From positions 310,001 through 374,000 of the forward strand of contig JAIUOE010000002.1 of assembly GCA_020161395.1 (NCBI GenBank): DNA of 64,000 nt, given 5' to 3'. Positions 47,794 to 57,603 of the stretch are shown piece by piece. Each line of letters opens with the position of its first letter. Position 1 is the stretch's first letter. The DNA comes from Bacteroidota bacterium (GTDB taxonomy: Bacteria; Bacteroidota; Ignavibacteria; Ignavibacteriales; Ignavibacteriaceae). The notes beneath the pieces are model-generated. The model was not told the origin of the DNA and ran no database searches. It saw only the letters and a program-made list of their open reading frames with translations. The translations under genes were made by a program, and so were the position numbers.

Positions 47794-50244
47794 TTATTTG
47801 CCGGGTGATCCAATTAAGATAAATGGTGCCCAGTAAAATGGGTGACTCCAGTCTTTGTTCGTTTTATTGTTTAAAACGGCTATTTGAGCATCTCTCATCG
47901 AGAAGAGAAGTGGCTTTTTTTCGTCTTTGTACTTCTCGTAAAAATGTTCCATCATAAATCCGGTTGATCTGTCGTCCACAGTCCAAAGCGTACCCATTAC
48001 ATTGGCAGCTCCGGCATAGAGCAGCGCCCGGGTGAGCCCGGTAAGATCATCAGTTGTCAGATATTTGTGACCGCCGAAAGCTCCAACTCTTCCGGAAAGA
48101 CATGCACTTAATACTACGAGATTCGCATTAAGTTTCAATTTAAATATTTCCGAGGCTCTCAGGTATCCGTCGTCACTTGCGTTTTTGGTTAGCATGAGAT
48201 GACTCTTGAGTGCATCCTCCTCATAAATCCCGTGCGTGGCAAAGTGGAGTATGTCATATTTCCCCGCCTCTTTCTTTATCACCGATTCGGTTGCTGCTTC
48301 ATTTATCAGCAGGAGGGTTTTATTTTTGTCGAAATGCCGCGAAATTTCATTTGCTTCTTTCTCCGCGAAGGGAAGGGGTGAGAATTTCGTGTTTGGATAG
48401 ATGGGATTACCCACAATCAAAATCTTTCCTTCGTCGGTCTTTCCTGCCTTCAGAAGGAACGGAAGTGAAGAAGCGGAGGGTAAAGTCAGTATCTCTTTTT
48501 CTTCAATCCAGTATGTCGGTCTCGCTACATGATGTTTCTTTGTGAGGTCAAGATTTTTGAACGATGAGATCAACGCAGCAAATGGCATCTCGTGCAGGAA
48601 ACCATGAGGAATTATTATTACTCTGTTATAATTAACGAGGTCTTTGTCCTGCTGATCACCGATTATGGTCTTGTAGAGCTGAAACAGAGCGAGTTGAAGA
48701 ACCCTGTCCGCATCTGAAGCATACCACATCTCAGCGAGCTTGAGACTGTCGAGCGAGTCATCGTTTCTGTTCAGAATCTTTTGAAGTTCGGTGAATTCCC
48801 CCCTCTTGTTCGGGAAAAGATTTATGTCAGTAATAATTTTCGTGACGAGTGAATCGATTTCCCTTGGACTTTGTTTGGATCTGGAAACCGTGATCGAATT
48901 CCGGGTTACAAGAAATGTGTAAAATGCGTTCCTTCCAATAAAGAATTCGACAACGGCACTTTTTTCATCGATCAGCTTTTGGAAGTCCTTCAGTTTAACC
49001 GTTTCTTCGCTTACAAGGAGATTCAAATCCGGCTGCAATTCCTCCTTCTTCGAATAGATTTTTGAGTATTCATCGAGAAGGGAGGTAAATTTGCCGATTT
49101 TGTCCTCTTCAAAATATAACCACAACGAATCCCTGAAAACTGTTTCGATCTCGCTTTTCCTCGACAGCACTTCCTTTAATTCAGCGGGGAGGTTCTCCTC
49201 CACTCCGGATGCTTTGGTGGACAACATGTCAATGAAGGATCTGGATTTCACCTTCTCCGCAAGATTGAACATAGCTTCAAAATCTTTGTTCTCATAGAGT
49301 TCGTTGATCAGGAGGACATAATAATAAGTAAGATTGTCAAGAAATACTGCCCGCCCCCGTTCGTCATCCAGTTTGGAGCGGTACTCCTCTATAACTGCGA
49401 GATTCTCATTTAATAAATTAATTCCATTATTGCGAAATATTTCACCGTTCTCTTTTCTGTCCGACATCTCAAGATAAAGGTAACCGAGTCTCAGAGATGC
49501 TATCGCCTTCCAGTAATTATTACCGCTTTTTTTATATCCCTCGATACTCATCTCGATATTTTTTGCGGCACTGTCAAGCTGTCCGGTACTTTGAAATGAA
49601 ATGCCAAGATTAAACAAAATATTTGTCTTCAGGTTTTCATCCAGTGTGGAAACGGAGAGGTTTCTTGCTTTTATCAGGGTGGTTAAAGCGTCATTCAGCA
49701 CCTGATTGTAATCGCTGTTGTCAGGATCGGCAGATGCATCAAGTCTGTAAAGTATTCCGAGATTCAGAAGCACAGAGAGTCTGCCGTCATTATTCCCCTT
49801 TTTCTCATAAAAATCGAGCACTTCCATAAAAAGATTTTCGGCTTCGGTAATCTTTCCGGCATACGCTGATCTTCTGTCGGTCTCCATCAGGGTGATAGCA
49901 AGATTGTTTTTTATATTGTAGAGTTCAGTCTCAATTTCGCCCGATAACGGCTGGTTAAAAGCTTTATTCAAAAGGTTTACAGCCAGTCTGTAAAAACTTG
50001 CAGCAGCCTCCAGCTCCCTGTAATTGTAATAAAGTGTTCCGAGTAACTTTACCGACCGTATTTTGTTGTAGTTGTCTTTTTCCTTCTCCGAAACCTTGAA
50101 AGCCTCAAAAATAACCTTCTCGGCATCCTTGCACGACGATTTTTCGAGGAGTGCATAACCCTTGTCAACAAGTTTCCCCGCCTCTCCCGTCTGTGCTTCG
50201 AGCAAGGGAATAAAAACCAGAATAAAAAAGAAAATTTTTTTCAT
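47794..50244 (-). CDS. secreted TPR-CHAT caspase-like protein
   Basis: 816 residues with a clear signal peptide (IFFFILVFIPLLEAQ). About seven TPR-like repeats (residues 25-330) and a linker lead into a CHAT domain (~540-816) with His671 in FATHG and Cys715 in LSACLSG. It ends with the CHAT-typical HPFYWAPFILIG. The two CHAT proteins form one operon, this one first. Shared domain order but low overall similarity suggests old duplication or two functional partners. Expected to be a cysteine peptidase outside the cytoplasm. Confidence 0.88.
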   Translation of the reverse strand: MKKIFFFILVFIPLLEAQTGEAGKLVDKGYALLEKSSCKDAEKVIFEAFKVSEKEKDNYNKIRSVKLLGTLYYNYRELEAAASFYRLAVNLLNKAFNQPLSGEIETELYNIKNNLAITLMETDRRSAYAGKITEAENLFMEVLDFYEKKGNNDGRLSVLLNLGILYRLDASADPDNSDYNQVLNDALTTLIKARNLSVSTLDENLKTNILFNLGISFQSTGQLDSAAKNIEMSIEGYKKSGNNYWKAIASLRLGYLYLEMSDRKENGEIFRNNGINLLNENLAVIEEYRSKLDDERGRAVFLDNLTYYYVLLINELYENKDFEAMFNLAEKVKSRSFIDMLSTKASGVEENLPAELKEVLSRKSEIETVFRDSLWLYFEEDKIGKFTSLLDEYSKIYSKKEELQPDLNLLVSEETVKLKDFQKLIDEKSAVVEFFIGRNAFYTFLVTRNSITVSRSKQSPREIDSLVTKIITDINLFPNKRGEFTELQKILNRNDDSLDSLKLAEMWYASDADRVLQLALFQLYKTIIGDQQDKDLVNYNRVIIIPHGFLHEMPFAALISSFKNLDLTKKHHVARPTYWIEEKEILTLPSASSLPFLLKAGKTDEGKILIVGNPIYPNTKFSPLPFAEKEANEISRHFDKNKTLLLINEAATESVIKKEAGKYDILHFATHGIYEEDALKSHLMLTKNASDDGYLRASEIFKLKLNANLVVLSACLSGRVGAFGGHKYLTTDDLTGLTRALLYAGAANVMGTLWTVDDRSTGFMMEHFYEKYKDEKKPLLFSMRDAQIAVLNNKTNKDWSHPFYWAPFILIGSPGK

Positions 50245-50422
50245 GTTGGAAAAGTTTCAGATTTTTTACTAAATTGAGTAATACAAGATTTGATTTTACC
50301 TTAATTTGTGATCCAAAGCAATTAAACGGTTTTGAAGTGCCTAAATCACAGATCAAGGAAAGATTAAAGACTATTTTAACAACAGAGATTCTAATTATTT
50401 CCTTTTGATCGTAGATGGAGTA

Positions 50423-50461
50423 ATTTAGAATTCAATTTAATAAAGTTTATTTAGAATTCAA
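50423..50461. repeat. two direct repeats in divergent promoter region
   Basis: ATTTAGAATTCAA occurs at 50423-50435 and again at 50449-50461, exactly 26 bases apart, between the CHAT operon and the FecR/cyclase operon and about 62-100 bases before the ATG at 50523. Candidate regulator-binding sites. The rest of 50245-50522 is AT-rich; a GGAGG ribosome-binding site is at 50514-50518. Confidence 0.5.
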
Positions 50462-50522
50462 ACTCTATTACATTTCTACGAGCAAAAAGTTTCCCTTAAG
50501 TTTATTTATCAACGGAGGACCC

Positions 50523-51584
50523 ATGAGAAATCGAGTGGCTATATTCATCTTTTCTGTAATTATGACTCTGTCCGCGGCAGCGCAGGCACCAAGAGTCGAT
50601 ATACAGATACTCAATCCGCTGCCAACAGTAGATCTTACACAATTCATTAATGCAAAAGATCTGTGCGGAGCACCGGAAGTGTTTCAGGTTAGGCTTGATC
50701 CTAAAGGTCAGCAGGGCTTCATAAAAGCTTTCTTCTCCTGGAAAAAAATTGATCAGACAAGTTACGATGAAGTCTATAGAATGACCAGCGATAATTTCAC
50801 GATCAGGGATTTCTACAGCAACGAATTGTGTAATTCGGAGATTACCGTCAAGGAAGAAAATTCCAACAAAACCCTCATCGACGAGGCTCTTAAAAAAGGT
50901 GTGCCGGTAGGAAGCTACAGAATTACCATCGAACTTTATAATGCACAAGGTGTTCTACTTGCTTCAGATACAGAAACCAGGGATTTCACAAACCCTGCAG
51001 CAACCCTCGCTCTTATCTCTCCGGTACAGTTGATGTCTTACAGCGAAAACAGTGTGCCTGCATCATGGAACCCGGTAATCGGTGCACAGTCTTACAGAAT
51101 TAAAGCCGTCAGACTGACATCCATTCCACCTTCGCTCGAATCAGCAATTGAAGACGGTACTCCATGTATCAATAATGTTGATGTCGGACCTGTCACTCAA
51201 CTGAATGACCTTTCAGTACTCCAGTCGGCAAACCCCTGGAGACCGGGTGACTTCGTTGTTGTAAGAGTAACGGCAATCATTCCCGGAGCAGGTACAAATC
51301 AGGAATTGAACAGTAACATAATCCTTTTCCAGATCAGGAATGTTAATAATCCCCAGTCATCAGTTGTTTCACAGTTGATAATGAATCTTCTGTCATTCCT
51401 GCCACCAAACCTGGTTACTCCCGAGTTGCAGCAGTTCCTTACACAGTATGGAGCCTCAATCACCGGTTATCAGGGCGATGGTGGACAAAACCTGAATTTG
51501 AACGAATTCCTTAATCTCTTAAACATGATAATTGCGAACCCGGATATGCTGATCAATATCCGTCTCGAAGGTTCCGGGAGTTAA
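50523..51584 (+). CDS. secreted protein of unknown function, first gene of FecR/cyclase operon
   Basis: 353 residues after a GGAGG site four bases before the ATG. Signal peptide ends LSAAAQA. Two beta-rich parts are visible: residues ~25-155 (unknown fold with two cysteines) and ~165-270, which resembles a fibronectin-III-like module (PVQLMSYSENSVPASWNPV). The C-terminal 80 residues are rich in Asn, Gln and Leu. I do not recognise a family. Two bases separate it from the FecR-domain gene, so they are probably co-expressed and may interact in the periplasm. Confidence 0.8.
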   Translation: MRNRVAIFIFSVIMTLSAAAQAPRVDIQILNPLPTVDLTQFINAKDLCGAPEVFQVRLDPKGQQGFIKAFFSWKKIDQTSYDEVYRMTSDNFTIRDFYSNELCNSEITVKEENSNKTLIDEALKKGVPVGSYRITIELYNAQGVLLASDTETRDFTNPAATLALISPVQLMSYSENSVPASWNPVIGAQSYRIKAVRLTSIPPSLESAIEDGTPCINNVDVGPVTQLNDLSVLQSANPWRPGDFVVVRVTAIIPGAGTNQELNSNIILFQIRNVNNPQSSVVSQLIMNLLSFLPPNLVTPELQQFLTQYGASITGYQGDGGQNLNLNEFLNLLNMIIANPDMLINIRLEGSGS

Positions 51585-51586
51585 AT

Positions 51587-52264
51587 ATGAAAAAATATCT
51601 GCTAAATTTATCCATACTCGTGGTTGCTGTTTTCTTCTTCTCGGGAGCAACCGAAGAGGTTAATGCACCTGCTGCTGTTGTTACGAAGGTTGTTAACGCC
51701 GCCGAATACAAGACTTCTTCAGGGAAGTGGACCGATTTGAAAGTTGGACAGGCTCTCAACTCTGAAGATATGATCAAGACTTCAGGGAAATCTCTCGTCG
51801 TTGTCAAGTTTACCGATAACTCGGTGCTTAAGGTAAGAGAGAATTCACAGGTTAAAATATCAACCCTCAAGAAAGACAAAAATGTCTCCAAAACAGTAGA
51901 TGTTGATAAAGGAGCCGTAAATGCCTCTGTAACCAAACAGGATCAGCAGGATTTCAAATTCAAATCACCGACTCTCGTGGCTTCGGTCCGCGGTACATGG
52001 CTCCTCTTTGGAGTGGGTAGCGACACTACAAATGTCGATTTGAAAGAAGGACAACTCTTCTGCGAAGCCCAGCTTGGACGACAGGAATCGGGAGATTTGA
52101 AAGAGAACCAGACTGTTACAGTAACCCCGGAAGGGTCATTTAAACCGAGAGAAATGACGGACTCCGAGAAAAAACGATTCGAGAATTCGAACAGGTCAAA
52201 TGTCAAAAAAGTGGTGATAAAAACACCACAAGGTGACATCGTAATCGAATATCTGGAAAACTAA
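51587..52264 (+). CDS. FecR-domain secreted protein
   Basis: 225 residues with a signal peptide (LSILVVAVFFFSGATEEVNA). The FecR domain spans ~40-150: LKVGQALNSEDMIKTSGKSLVVVKF, NSVLKVRENSQVKI, then the signature KSPTLVASVRGT. Such stand-alone periplasmic FecR domains, unlike the anti-sigma FecR, often sit beside CHASE2 cyclases and outer-membrane barrel proteins. Its role is probably structural or sensory. A strong terminator follows 20 bases later, so downstream genes may need read-through or their own promoter. Confidence 0.87.
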   Translation: MKKYLLNLSILVVAVFFFSGATEEVNAPAAVVTKVVNAAEYKTSSGKWTDLKVGQALNSEDMIKTSGKSLVVVKFTDNSVLKVRENSQVKISTLKKDKNVSKTVDVDKGAVNASVTKQDQQDFKFKSPTLVASVRGTWLLFGVGSDTTNVDLKEGQLFCEAQLGRQESGDLKENQTVTVTPEGSFKPREMTDSEKKRFENSNRSNVKKVVIKTPQGDIVIEYLEN

Positions 52265-52283
52265 AGAATATATTTTCAGTATT

Positions 52284-52340
52284 AAGCCGCTTTTCATATT
52301 AGAACCATGTAAAAGCGGCTTTTATTTTTTGTTTTTTTTT
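52284..52340 (+). terminator. terminator between FecR gene and the barrel gene
   Basis: AAGCCGCTTTT (52284-52294) pairs with AAAAGCGGCTT (52311-52321) over 11 bases, followed by a long T-rich run to about 52340. The remaining gap to 52418 holds a GGAGG site before the next ATG. Confidence 0.9.
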
Positions 52341-52418
52341 AGCTATTTTGTAAATTCCATGAACCGTTAAAGAAATTACCCAACTCCCGTTTCATCAATA
52401 TCCCGGAGGTTTAATAGA

Positions 52419-54851
52419 ATGTTAAATTACTTTTTCAAAATCAGTTTCTTTTTGCTCCTGCCTGTAGTTATCTTTGCACAGGCAAGCAATTTTGTGACCA
52501 GTGTGTCACTTACGGATGCCAGAGAGGGCTCTGATCTCACCATAAGAGCGGACCTGACCAATATCAGCGAAATTTCTGATATCACGATAGCTTATCGTGT
52601 ATTTGGCACAACAGAATTCATTAAAAAAGAGATGGACCTTTCGGGTGGTAGTGCAAGCATAAATCTGGGTGCTGACGAAATAAGACTGCCGTCTCTCGAA
52701 TATTATTTTATAATCAAAATAAGAAGCGGTGGTGAAGAAACCTATCCTGTCGATGCTGTCATGCAGTCATATCTGAATGTACAGGTTCAACCAAAGTCAG
52801 CGAAAGACAGTGAAGTTTTACTCCTTAACCCAGAACCCGGCACACCAATGACGACCGATGAGGCTCTGGTAACCATTTCGCTGTTGAAAGCCAGCGATGA
52901 GGTTGACAAAGGTAAAACCCGTTTTTTCGTTAATGGAGTCGATCTCTCAGATCAGCTTTTTATCGCCGAAGATCTTATTATTCTTGCCGGTGACAAGCTC
53001 GTTTCAAATCTTAAAACCGGAAGTTTGAACTCTTTCAGAGTGGAACTCTACAAAAAAGACGGTTCAGCCTACCATGCCTACTCTGCCGGTTTTGAAGTAA
53101 AGGAAAAAGCCGGTAACAGAATTCAGGGCACACCTTTTGAATATTTCCTGAATGTAAGAGGTGAGTCCCGAAACGAAAATGTAAGAGAAGTGAACAACTG
53201 GTACAATAACATCTCCATCGATGGTAAAGCCACCTATGGTGCATTTGATGCCGATCTGCAGGTTTACGCCACTTCTGAAGAAAAAGATTACTTTCAGCCG
53301 TACAACAGGTATAAACTCGGAATTTACAACGAGTATTTCAGAGTAATCGGTGGAGATTATACACCCGGATATCAGTCACTGATCATGAACGGTAAAAGAG
53401 TCAGAGGTATAACCGGAAGCGTGCATGCAGGTTTCTTTAATGTTCAGGCTTCCTATGGCGAGATAAACCGTGGAATAGACGGAGGGATTGTCGAAATTTT
53501 ACCTCCAAACACATCTCTTCTGGGCTCTGATATCCAGCGACTCCCTGACGGAAGAATCGCAAGGGTTAATCAGGGAACATTCAAAAGGGATGTTCTTGCT
53601 GTAAATCCTTACTTTACTGCAGGAGAAACCTTTAAACTTGGTTTTACCTATCTTCATTCCAAGGATGATATTGCTACTGCAAAGTATACAAAACAACCTC
53701 AGGAAAATGTGGTTGCAGGCGCTGACTTTGCTTTGAACCTTGACGACAACAGAATTCAACTCTATGCTCAGGGAGCCTTCTCCGTCGTCAACAAGGATAT
53801 CACCACGGGAAACATTGCCGACACGACTATTGACAAGGTTTTTGGTCCCGGCGGTGCATTCAGTGGTAATGCCGGTCAGATAAAGGATATTAAAGACATC
53901 ATCAGCCGGTTCATCACTTTCAACCAGTTCCTTTCACCATTGAAACCGGATGAACTTTCTTCCCTTGCTTATGAAGTAAGCCTTTCACTCAATTATTTCA
54001 ACAATTTTTTCAAAGGTTCATACATAAGCAGAGGATTCGACTACATCTCCTTCGGTAATAATTATCTTAGAACCGATGTCTCCGGATTTAATCTTTTCGA
54101 CCGTGTCTCTCTGCTCGACAACAAGATGTTCCTCTCCCTCGGATACGAGAGACTCGAAGACAACAGAAACAAGACCAAATTTGCGACAACCAAATTCACC
54201 AATTTTAATGCATCAGTATCATATTACCCCGCTTTCAATCTGCCCGGAATCATACTTTCCTACTCCAGAAATGAAAACAACAATGGAATCCTAAGTACCG
54301 ACCCGGATCTTCAAAGAAGAACTTACGGTATTGATGACTATACAAACAGATTCGGATTGCAGGTAACTTACAGATTCTTCGCCGGGTACAACCACAATCT
54401 CTCTGCAAATGCCTCAATTTCGAGCAGAAAAGACAACACTATTTTCCAGTTTGATGCGAACAATACAATGCTTGGTCTTAACTACTCGACCGAGTGGAGT
54501 AAATATTTACAGTCGTTCCTGAATCTCAATATGAGTAATAACGAGATTGTTCAAGGACCGGGAAGACCGACAGTCAACTTTAACATCACTTCACTTGTTG
54601 CCGGAGCAAAATATTATCTCATGCAGAATAAGCTCGTTCTAAACGGTTCAGTCTCCCCCACTTTCGGAGATGCAAAAAGAACAGCAATCGATGTGAGCGC
54701 TCTTTATTATGTGCTTCAGAATTTCTCTCTGCAGTTACAGGTAAGATACATACTGAACAGTGGTGATATAATTGACCCTGTAAGAAATGTCACAATTCCG
54801 ATAGCAAATGATTCTATCATTGGATTAACAACAAGATATGAATTGAGGTAA
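52419..54851 (+). CDS. outer-membrane beta-barrel protein of unknown function
   Basis: 810 residues after a GGAGG site. Signal peptide ends VVIFAQ. The N-terminal ~230 residues look like Ig-type modules (SVSLTDAREGSDLTI; LLNPEPGTPMTT). From ~245 on, alternating strands with aromatic girdles (YFRVIGGDYTPGYQ, FKGSYISRGFDYISFGN, LSLGYERLED) indicate a large barrel; the chain ends ...GLTTRYELR. It may be a channel or receptor for the neighbouring FecR and cyclase proteins. No TonB plug or T9SS tail is seen. Confidence 0.78.
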   Translation: MLNYFFKISFFLLLPVVIFAQASNFVTSVSLTDAREGSDLTIRADLTNISEISDITIAYRVFGTTEFIKKEMDLSGGSASINLGADEIRLPSLEYYFIIKIRSGGEETYPVDAVMQSYLNVQVQPKSAKDSEVLLLNPEPGTPMTTDEALVTISLLKASDEVDKGKTRFFVNGVDLSDQLFIAEDLIILAGDKLVSNLKTGSLNSFRVELYKKDGSAYHAYSAGFEVKEKAGNRIQGTPFEYFLNVRGESRNENVREVNNWYNNISIDGKATYGAFDADLQVYATSEEKDYFQPYNRYKLGIYNEYFRVIGGDYTPGYQSLIMNGKRVRGITGSVHAGFFNVQASYGEINRGIDGGIVEILPPNTSLLGSDIQRLPDGRIARVNQGTFKRDVLAVNPYFTAGETFKLGFTYLHSKDDIATAKYTKQPQENVVAGADFALNLDDNRIQLYAQGAFSVVNKDITTGNIADTTIDKVFGPGGAFSGNAGQIKDIKDIISRFITFNQFLSPLKPDELSSLAYEVSLSLNYFNNFFKGSYISRGFDYISFGNNYLRTDVSGFNLFDRVSLLDNKMFLSLGYERLEDNRNKTKFATTKFTNFNASVSYYPAFNLPGIILSYSRNENNNGILSTDPDLQRRTYGIDDYTNRFGLQVTYRFFAGYNHNLSANASISSRKDNTIFQFDANNTMLGLNYSTEWSKYLQSFLNLNMSNNEIVQGPGRPTVNFNITSLVAGAKYYLMQNKLVLNGSVSPTFGDAKRTAIDVSALYYVLQNFSLQLQVRYILNSGDIIDPVRNVTIPIANDSIIGLTTRYELR

Positions 54852-54852
54852 G

Positions 54853-57075
54853 ATGCAACCCAGGAAAAACAAGTCAGGTTTCGTAACAAAACTTGCCACA
54901 GCAGCAGTTGTTGCACTTCTGACAATTCTTCTCACGGGTGACTTTTTTATCTCAATAAAGCCCATCAAAGAGCTTGAACTTAAGCAAATTGATGAGAAAT
55001 TTACAAAAAGAGGTGCTGTCCCGTTCAAGGACAGCACCTCTAATGTTATTATACTCGAGATAACCCGGAATACTTTTAAGGGCATGCCCGAAAAGTATAA
55101 AAAATGGCCCTACCCCCGTGAATTTTTCGCCCGTGTAATTAATAACCTGAATAATGCCGGTGTAAAAGCGATCGGCGTCGACCTTCTTATGGAAAGTTCC
55201 AGCATCTTCTCCCATGAAGATGACTCCACATTGATAAATGCCATTCTCGCCAAACACAATGTGGTGGTCGCCGGCAAGACTTTCGACGAGAACAAAAACA
55301 CCGGAGGCAATGTACAGGTTGAGGTCGAAAACCTGAAGGAAGACTACGGAAGTTTCCTTTTCCCCGTCGACAGTTCGATCGGAATCGTGCAGGTGATAGC
55401 AGATAACGATGGTGTTCACCGCCGTTACTACCCCTTTGCCTATTCCCAGACCTCCAAAAAAAGTGTCCCCACTTTCTCATTTGCAGTGTTAAACAAGTGG
55501 TTCGGTCTCTCTCCGCTTACCATTTCCGAACTTTCAGGTGACCACTTTAAATTGGGGAAAAATCTGATTCCAAAATACGACGATGTTTCAATGCTGGTAA
55601 ACCTATACGGTTCATCCCGCACATTCAAGCATGTTGATTTTATAGATGTACTTGATGATTCAGTCTTCAACACCGCTGAGGAACTTGAATACGGTACTTC
55701 GTTGAATATTTGGGATGACCCTGCTTCGGGATTGCTCCATTCGGGGATGTTCAAGGATAAGATAGTGCTGATCGGCTCCACACTCGAGGAGGATCGTGAT
55801 GTTATTCCCGTTGCATTGTCCACTGATGAGAAAGGCGGAAGCAATACTATCTACGGTGTCGAGTTCCACGCCAATGTCATCCAAAACATTATCGATGGAA
55901 ACTACATCAACAAGTTTCCCTATTGGGCTGAAGTTCTCCTGATAATTGCTTTTGTAATGATCAGTTTTTTCCTGACTTCATCTCTGAGAGATCTGAAACT
56001 TCGAATGAGCTGGATCGTCGAGATCGGAAGCGTCTTGCTTGTCTTTCTTCTGGTTTTTGGAATCAGGGAGCTCTCTAACTTTCTTTTCATCAATCAGAAA
56101 CTCCTCCTCTCGTATGTTGGAATTGACCTCGGAATCATCCTCGGTTATTTTTCGAGTACAGCCTACTACTTCATCCTCGAAAGAAGACAGAAAACACAGA
56201 TCAAAGGAATGTTTTCACAATATGTCGATAAATCGATGGTTGATGAATTGATTGCCAATCCCGATAAACTTCGACTTGGCGGTGAGAAAAAATTTGTCAC
56301 GGTCTTCTTTTCTGACATCGCAGGATTCTCAACTTTCTCCGAGAACAAGGAACCGGAAGAGCTGGTGGCATTCCTGAACCAGTATCTCAGTGCGATGACT
56401 GAAACTGTTATTGCAAACAAAGGGACTCTCGACAAGTATATCGGCGATGCCGTGATGGCTTTTTGGGGAGCTCCGATTCCGATTGAGAACCACGCCCAAC
56501 TCGCCTGCAAAACGGCTCTTACCCAGCAGGAAATCATCAAAAAGATGCAGAAAAAGTGGAAAGAGGAAGGTCAGCCGATTATTGATGTGAGAATCGGTAT
56601 AAACACAGGTGACATGGTTGTTGGAAATGTCGGTGGCACACAAAGATTCGATTACACCGTAATGGGTGACAATGTGAACCTCGCTTCCAGGCTCGAAGGA
56701 GCAAACAAAGCCTATGGCACCCACATCATGATCAGCGAGTCAACCTTTGAACTCGTCAACAAGGAGTTCATGACGCGTGAACTCGACCGGCTCGTGGTAA
56801 AAGGCAAAACCCTGCCAGTTAAAGTCTATGAACTTGTTGCCGAAGCCGGTGCTGAAATTGATGAGGAGACAAAAAAGGCGATGCAACACTACTGTGATGC
56901 CATGTCGAAATATCGTATTCGTGACTTCGAAGGCGCACTCGAACTTTTCAACAAGGCTCTCGAAACCAAACCTGATGACGGACCTTCAAAGGTTTACATC
57001 GAAAGGTCGAAACACTATATTGAATCACCTCCTGATGAGAACTGGGATGGCGTCTTTAAACTCACTACAAAATAA
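54853..57075 (+). CDS. CHASE2-domain adenylate cyclase with TPR-like tail
   Basis: 740 residues. One N-terminal helix, an extracytoplasmic CHASE2 sensor (~40-340), three membrane helices (~355-455), and a class III cyclase domain (~475-655). Metal-binding Asp488 (FSDIAGFS) and Asp532 (IGDAVMAFWGAP) are intact; DYTVMGDNVNLASR contains the Asp of adenine-specific enzymes, so cAMP is the likely product. A short TPR-like C-terminal part follows. It should convert an envelope signal to a cytoplasmic second messenger. It starts one base after the barrel gene stop. Confidence 0.92.
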   Translation: MQPRKNKSGFVTKLATAAVVALLTILLTGDFFISIKPIKELELKQIDEKFTKRGAVPFKDSTSNVIILEITRNTFKGMPEKYKKWPYPREFFARVINNLNNAGVKAIGVDLLMESSSIFSHEDDSTLINAILAKHNVVVAGKTFDENKNTGGNVQVEVENLKEDYGSFLFPVDSSIGIVQVIADNDGVHRRYYPFAYSQTSKKSVPTFSFAVLNKWFGLSPLTISELSGDHFKLGKNLIPKYDDVSMLVNLYGSSRTFKHVDFIDVLDDSVFNTAEELEYGTSLNIWDDPASGLLHSGMFKDKIVLIGSTLEEDRDVIPVALSTDEKGGSNTIYGVEFHANVIQNIIDGNYINKFPYWAEVLLIIAFVMISFFLTSSLRDLKLRMSWIVEIGSVLLVFLLVFGIRELSNFLFINQKLLLSYVGIDLGIILGYFSSTAYYFILERRQKTQIKGMFSQYVDKSMVDELIANPDKLRLGGEKKFVTVFFSDIAGFSTFSENKEPEELVAFLNQYLSAMTETVIANKGTLDKYIGDAVMAFWGAPIPIENHAQLACKTALTQQEIIKKMQKKWKEEGQPIIDVRIGINTGDMVVGNVGGTQRFDYTVMGDNVNLASRLEGANKAYGTHIMISESTFELVNKEFMTRELDRLVVKGKTLPVKVYELVAEAGAEIDEETKKAMQHYCDAMSKYRIRDFEGALELFNKALETKPDDGPSKVYIERSKHYIESPPDENWDGVFKLTTK

Positions 57076-57520
57076 TTTGTTAAGAGGCGGGGTTATTCTC
57101 GCCTCTTCCCTTATTATCACTGCCTGTGCCTCCACGGTACGAATACCCGACAACAGGAACAAACCCGACATCGAGGTAAACAATCCTGAAAGCAATCCCG
57201 CCTCCTTCGATTTGAAGGTCGTTTCAACATTTACAGGGAAAGCAACTTATTATGCCGATAAATTTCAGAACCAAAAGACTGCAAGTGGTGAGATTTACAA
57301 AAAAAGCAAGTTTACCGCTGCACACAAAGATCTTCCCTTCAATACCCTTGTGAAGGTTACAAATCTGAAAAACGGGAAAAGTGTCGTCGTAAAAATAAAC
57401 GACAGAGGACCCTTCGGAAGGGACAGGGAAATCGACCTTTCATACATAGCTGCAAAATCGATTGACATGCTCGCCGATGGTGTGGTGGATGTGAAAGTGG
57501 ATATCCTCGGAAACAACTGA
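57047..57520 (+). CDS. RlpA-family septal ring lipoprotein (DPBB domain)
   Basis: 157 residues from the ATG at 57047, which lies inside the cyclase gene in another frame (29-base overlap); a TTG at 57079 is a possible alternative. The signal peptide ends with lipobox SLIITAC. The double-psi beta-barrel domain has GKATYYADKF, TASGE, AAHKDLPFNTLVKVTN, and INDRGPFGRDREIDLS with the catalytic Asp-like position. RlpA proteins are peptidoglycan lytic transglycosylases or septal proteins. The SPOR domain of classical RlpA is missing. Confidence 0.87.
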   Translation: MASLNSLQNNLLRGGVILASSLIITACASTVRIPDNRNKPDIEVNNPESNPASFDLKVVSTFTGKATYYADKFQNQKTASGEIYKKSKFTAAHKDLPFNTLVKVTNLKNGKSVVVKINDRGPFGRDREIDLSYIAAKSIDMLADGVVDVKVDILGNN

Positions 57521-57603
57521 TTTTCACCCCGCTCCCCTGGAACAACAAATCCCCTCTCCTTTTTCCTGCTTATTGTTAAATTCACACTTTACAATTTATT
57601 TTT

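Noticed and set aside
42163-50244. TPR-CHAT proteins considered as CRISPR Craspase (Csx29-like) partners
   Set aside because: Both carry export signals and no type III-E effector or CRISPR array is present.
56828-57046. 5' extension of the RlpA frame deep into the cyclase gene
   Set aside because: The extension is out of frame with cyclase sequence, has no signal-peptide character, and the lipoprotein signal begins only after 57047.
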